Made by a program: the position numbers and the translations under genes
Notes under the pieces: generated by a model
What the model saw: the letters and a program-made list of their open reading frames with translations, nothing else
Told to the model about the DNA's origin: nothing
Databases searched by the model: none
From: Methylotenera sp.
Lineage (GTDB): Bacteria > Pseudomonadota > Gammaproteobacteria > Burkholderiales > Methylophilaceae
DNA: 64,000 nt
Assembly: GCA_030652995.1 (NCBI GenBank)
Contig: JAUSAG010000036.1
Location: 76,349-140,348, forward strand
Direction of reading: 5' to 3'
In this document: piece by piece, positions 61,384 through 64,000 of the stretch
Layout: each line of letters starts with the position of its first letter
Numbering within the stretch: the first letter of the stretch is position 1

Positions 61384-61995
61384 ATGCAATTTCGTCACCT
61401 AGCATGGTTAATGTCCAGTGTAATATTGGTAGTGTCTGTTGAGGCGCTGGCTGAGGCCCCTTCAACAAGAACAGCAGAGCAGATTGTAAATACCGTATGT
61501 GCGGCATGCCACGCGCCAGATGGTAACAGTGCAATTAGCCTTAATCCTAAATTGGCAGGTCAGCATCCAGAGTATCTTCAAAAACAACTCACTGAGTATA
61601 AATCAGGTAAGCGCGCCAATGCGGTGATGTCTGGCATGGCTGCGGGTTTGAGTGATGAAGAAATGAAAGCGTTGGCTTATTATTTTTCAGCTAAAAAGCT
61701 TAATCTAGGCCAAGCAAAAACTAATGGTGCGGGTTCGCTGGGTGAAAAAATGTATCGTGCTGGTAATGCTGCAAATAACACACCAGCTTGCGCCGCATGT
61801 CATGGTCCAACAGGAGCGGGTTTGCCGATACAATTTCCACGTTTAGGTGGTCAGCATGCTGATTACACGCTGGCTCAGCTAAAGGCTTTCCGTACCGGTG
61901 AGCGTGGCAACGCACCGATGATGATGGCAATTACGGCAAAAATGACTGATGCTGAAATGGCGGCAGTAGCTGATTACATTGAAGGCTTACGCTAA
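61384..61995 (+). CDS. Dihaem cytochrome c4
   Basis: A 203-residue periplasmic protein with signal peptide (about 1-24) and two haem-binding sites, CAACH in VCAACHAPDG near 39 and CAACH in ACAACHGPTGAG near 137, each followed by a distal methionine region (VMSGMAAGLSDEEM and PMMMAITAKM). It passes electrons to terminal oxidases. AGGAG precedes the ATG. It lies upstream of resB, needed to attach haem to c-type cytochromes. Confidence 0.93.
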   Translation: MQFRHLAWLMSSVILVVSVEALAEAPSTRTAEQIVNTVCAACHAPDGNSAISLNPKLAGQHPEYLQKQLTEYKSGKRANAVMSGMAAGLSDEEMKALAYYFSAKKLNLGQAKTNGAGSLGEKMYRAGNAANNTPACAACHGPTGAGLPIQFPRLGGQHADYTLAQLKAFRTGERGNAPMMMAITAKMTDAEMAAVADYIEGLR

Positions 61996-62007
61996 TTCAG
62001 TTGGTTA

Positions 62008-62040
62008 AAATAAGGGTGGCGGAAGCTACCCTTATTTTTT
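62008..62040 (+). terminator. Rho-independent terminator of cytochrome c4
   Basis: AAATAAGGGT (62008-62017) and ACCCTTATTT (62028-62037) form a 10-bp stem extended by inner pairs to a GGAA tetraloop, followed by TTT. It lies 13 bases past the stop codon. Confidence 0.92.
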
Positions 62041-62177
62041 GTCCTAACGTTTAGTAAAAGTTAATTTTTCTGATTTTAAATTTAGCTGCATGGCAACTAA
62101 CCTTAGCCATATCTAGTCATAAATTACGCAAATAATCATCGTAAGGTTTAATGCCTTAATTTTAAGAGTGCCGTATT

Positions 62178-64000
62178 TTGAATCCAAAACTATCCTTAAC
62201 TAAAAACCTTTTTGACTTGCTAAGTTCAATGCGCTTTGCTGTCAGTTTGTTAAGTGTGCTGGGTGTAGCGTCTATTATTGGCACGGTGCTAAAGCAAAAT
62301 GAGTCCTATGAAAATTACATCATTAAATTCGGCCAATTTTGGTTTGGTTTGTTTGAGCACTTAGGTCTTTATGATGTCTATCATAGTGGCTGGTTTTTAG
62401 TTATTTTGCTGTTCTTGGTGGTGTCCACCAGCTTTTGTATTTATCGTAATGGCCCACATATGATTAAAGAGTGGCGAACTTTTAAAGAGCACGCCACTGA
62501 AAAATCGCTTAATGCATTTGGACACCAAGCTACGTATCAGCTGAATTCAGGTGCGGAAAACGCCAAGCAGCAACTCATACAGTTCTTGCAAGCTAAAGGC
62601 TTCAAATACAAGCTTAAACGACAGGCTGATGGCAGTGAGCTAATTGCCGCCAAAGCCGGTACACACCAACGTTGGGGTTATATTTTTACGCATGTAGCAA
62701 TGGTCATTATTTTACTTGGCGGACTTTTAGATGGTAACTTGCCGTTTAAAGTACAAGAGATTTTGGGGCATAAACGCATAGAGACCTTGGATATTCCAGA
62801 ATCGCAAGTGCCAGACATTAGTCGACTTGATACAAACAATCCATCATTTCGCGGCAATATGACGCTACCGGAAGGCTCGAGTGGTAATGTGGCATTTGTC
62901 CGTGTGCGCGACGGCTACTTGGTGCAAGAACTGCCTTTTAGAGTCGCGTTAAAAGACTTTCGTATCGAACATTACGCTACTGGTCAGCCCAAGTCGTTTG
63001 AGAGCGATTTGGTGATTATTGACCCGGATTTAAAACAGCCTATTACCAAAACCATTAGCGTCAACCATCCTTGGACTTATAAAGGCATTGCTATTTATCA
63101 GTCCGACTTTCAGGATGGCGGGACTAAGCTCGATTTTAAAGTGTGGGATCTATTTTCGCCCAACACACAAACTAAGCCATTAGCGGGTGCTATCTTTCAA
63201 ATAGGCATTTTGGGTAATGGGGGCGATACACTAAAAGTTGAATATAACGACTTCCGTAAGTTTAATATCATCAATATGTCGCAAGATGGTAAAGGCAAGC
63301 CGCACAATGTTGGCCCTAATATCACGTACAAACTGCGCGACAACAAAGGTCAGGCCATTGAATATGTAACTTATATGCAACCTATGCAAATAGATGGCCG
63401 ACATTATTTTATTTCCGGCATGCGTGAAACAGTGTCAGAAGATTTCCGTTATTTACGTATTCCTGTTGATGGTGATTTTGGTATTGATGGGTTTATGAAC
63501 TTTAGAGCGGTCATGCTAGATGCCTCTAAATATCCAGAAATAGCGCGAAGAATAGCGGCTATTTCGCTAGAAGGTAAAAAAGAGCCTGCGCTGAAAAAAC
63601 AATTTGAAACTAGTGTGGTGCAATTATTAACAGTTTTTGCGCAGGGCGGTTATAGCCAAATAGCACAAGTGATAGAAAAAAGTGTGCCAGAGAAAGAGCG
63701 TGAGGGTGCCGCAGGCACTTACATTAAAATGCTCAGAGTTGCCGCGTATGAAGCCTACAATATGAGCTTGGCGGCTAACAACAAACCATTGTTACCCAGT
63801 GGTGATGACAGCGAAGCCTTATTGCGTGATAGTTTGAATTCATTTAGTGATATGTTTTTTTACGGCTCACCTTATTACTTACAGCTTGAGCAGTTTGAAC
63901 ATAAAGAAGCCAGTGGCTTGCAACTCACAAAATCACCCGGTCAAAAATGGGTGTATTTGGGTTCGGTTTTGTTAGTGCTAGGTATTTTTTCCATGATGTA
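62178..64000 (+). CDS. resB: Cytochrome c biogenesis protein ResB (CcsB), truncated by window end
   Basis: An open frame of 607 codons running off the right edge. It begins MNPKLSLTKNLFDLLSSMRF (from TTG 62178; ATG 62229 would cut a conserved part) and shows ResB segments: SLLSVLGVASIIGTVLKQNE (membrane 1), GWFLVILLFLVVSTSFC (membrane 2), WGYIFTHVAMVIILLGGLLDG (membrane 3), a long periplasmic domain with VNHPWTYKGIAIYQSDF, and the start of the last membrane segment at the edge. ResB with CcsA delivers haem to apocytochromes in System II. CcsA is expected next. Confidence 0.92.
   Translation, partial: MNPKLSLTKNLFDLLSSMRFAVSLLSVLGVASIIGTVLKQNESYENYIIKFGQFWFGLFEHLGLYDVYHSGWFLVILLFLVVSTSFCIYRNGPHMIKEWRTFKEHATEKSLNAFGHQATYQLNSGAENAKQQLIQFLQAKGFKYKLKRQADGSELIAAKAGTHQRWGYIFTHVAMVIILLGGLLDGNLPFKVQEILGHKRIETLDIPESQVPDISRLDTNNPSFRGNMTLPEGSSGNVAFVRVRDGYLVQELPFRVALKDFRIEHYATGQPKSFESDLVIIDPDLKQPITKTISVNHPWTYKGIAIYQSDFQDGGTKLDFKVWDLFSPNTQTKPLAGAIFQIGILGNGGDTLKVEYNDFRKFNIINMSQDGKGKPHNVGPNITYKLRDNKGQAIEYVTYMQPMQIDGRHYFISGMRETVSEDFRYLRIPVDGDFGIDGFMNFRAVMLDASKYPEIARRIAAISLEGKKEPALKKQFETSVVQLLTVFAQGGYSQIAQVIEKSVPEKEREGAAGTYIKMLRVAAYEAYNMSLAANNKPLLPSGDDSEALLRDSLNSFSDMFFYGSPYYLQLEQFEHKEASGLQLTKSPGQKWVYLGSVLLVLGIFSMM

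Noticed and set aside
1-64000. CRISPR arrays and rRNA genes
   Set aside because: No regularly spaced repeats and no rRNA sequence were seen.

Overview
The window looks like a chromosome segment of a betaproteobacterium, most likely a Methylophilaceae methylotroph close to Methylotenera. This is inferred from protein character and from the neighbourhood sigma factor - DUF3619 - DUF3106 - RDD - lptG/lptF - pepA - holC, plus System II cytochrome c maturation, solo gcvH and pqqA. No 16S gene is present to confirm it.

Bases 1-16590 hold a gene end, a DUF3820 gene, tRNA-Asp and tRNA-Val, and a nitrate respiration block: narXL, an FAD hydroxylase (probably ubiM), narK1, narK2, narG, narH, narJ, narI, a porin and moaA. 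An exact FNR-type palindrome stands before narK1. NarXL would sense nitrate, NarK1/K2 move nitrate and nitrite, NarGHI reduces nitrate, NarJ inserts the cofactor and MoaA starts cofactor synthesis.

Bases 16651-38410 are mainly core functions: an RND pump and adaptor, ampD, a CaCA exchanger, a decayed EAL gene, pilSR, an ECF sigma cluster, lptGF, pepA, holC, an unknown helical protein with 19-residue spacing of a motif, gcvH, pbpG and topA.

Bases 39296-57361 are the main discovery: an integrated element of about 18 kb that has cut the chromosomal ttcA gene (tRNA 2-thiocytidine synthesis) inside the codons of its ATP-binding PP-loop, SGGKDS. The 3' part of ttcA lies at 38536-39300 and the 5' part at 57357-57502. 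Both junctions share TCTTT and carry inverted 12-bp arms just inside. The right end encodes four overlapping or abutting genes resembling an intA-tfp-intB-srap recombinase module. Cargo: an SMR pump, a periplasmic sugar-dehydrogenase-like beta-propeller protein, an AraC regulator, a SnoaL-like secreted protein, an orphan pqqA, two prepilin-like proteins, a chimeric Mrr/HsdR nuclease-helicase and a second, complete ttcA. That second copy has SGGADS where the target has SGGKDS, so the element seems to carry a replacement for the gene it breaks, altered exactly at the attachment core.

Bases 57529-64000 return to the chromosome: a pteridine reductase formerly next to ttcA, a MidA-type methyltransferase, a REP-like element, trmB, engB, cytochrome c4 and the start of resB, which runs off the window.
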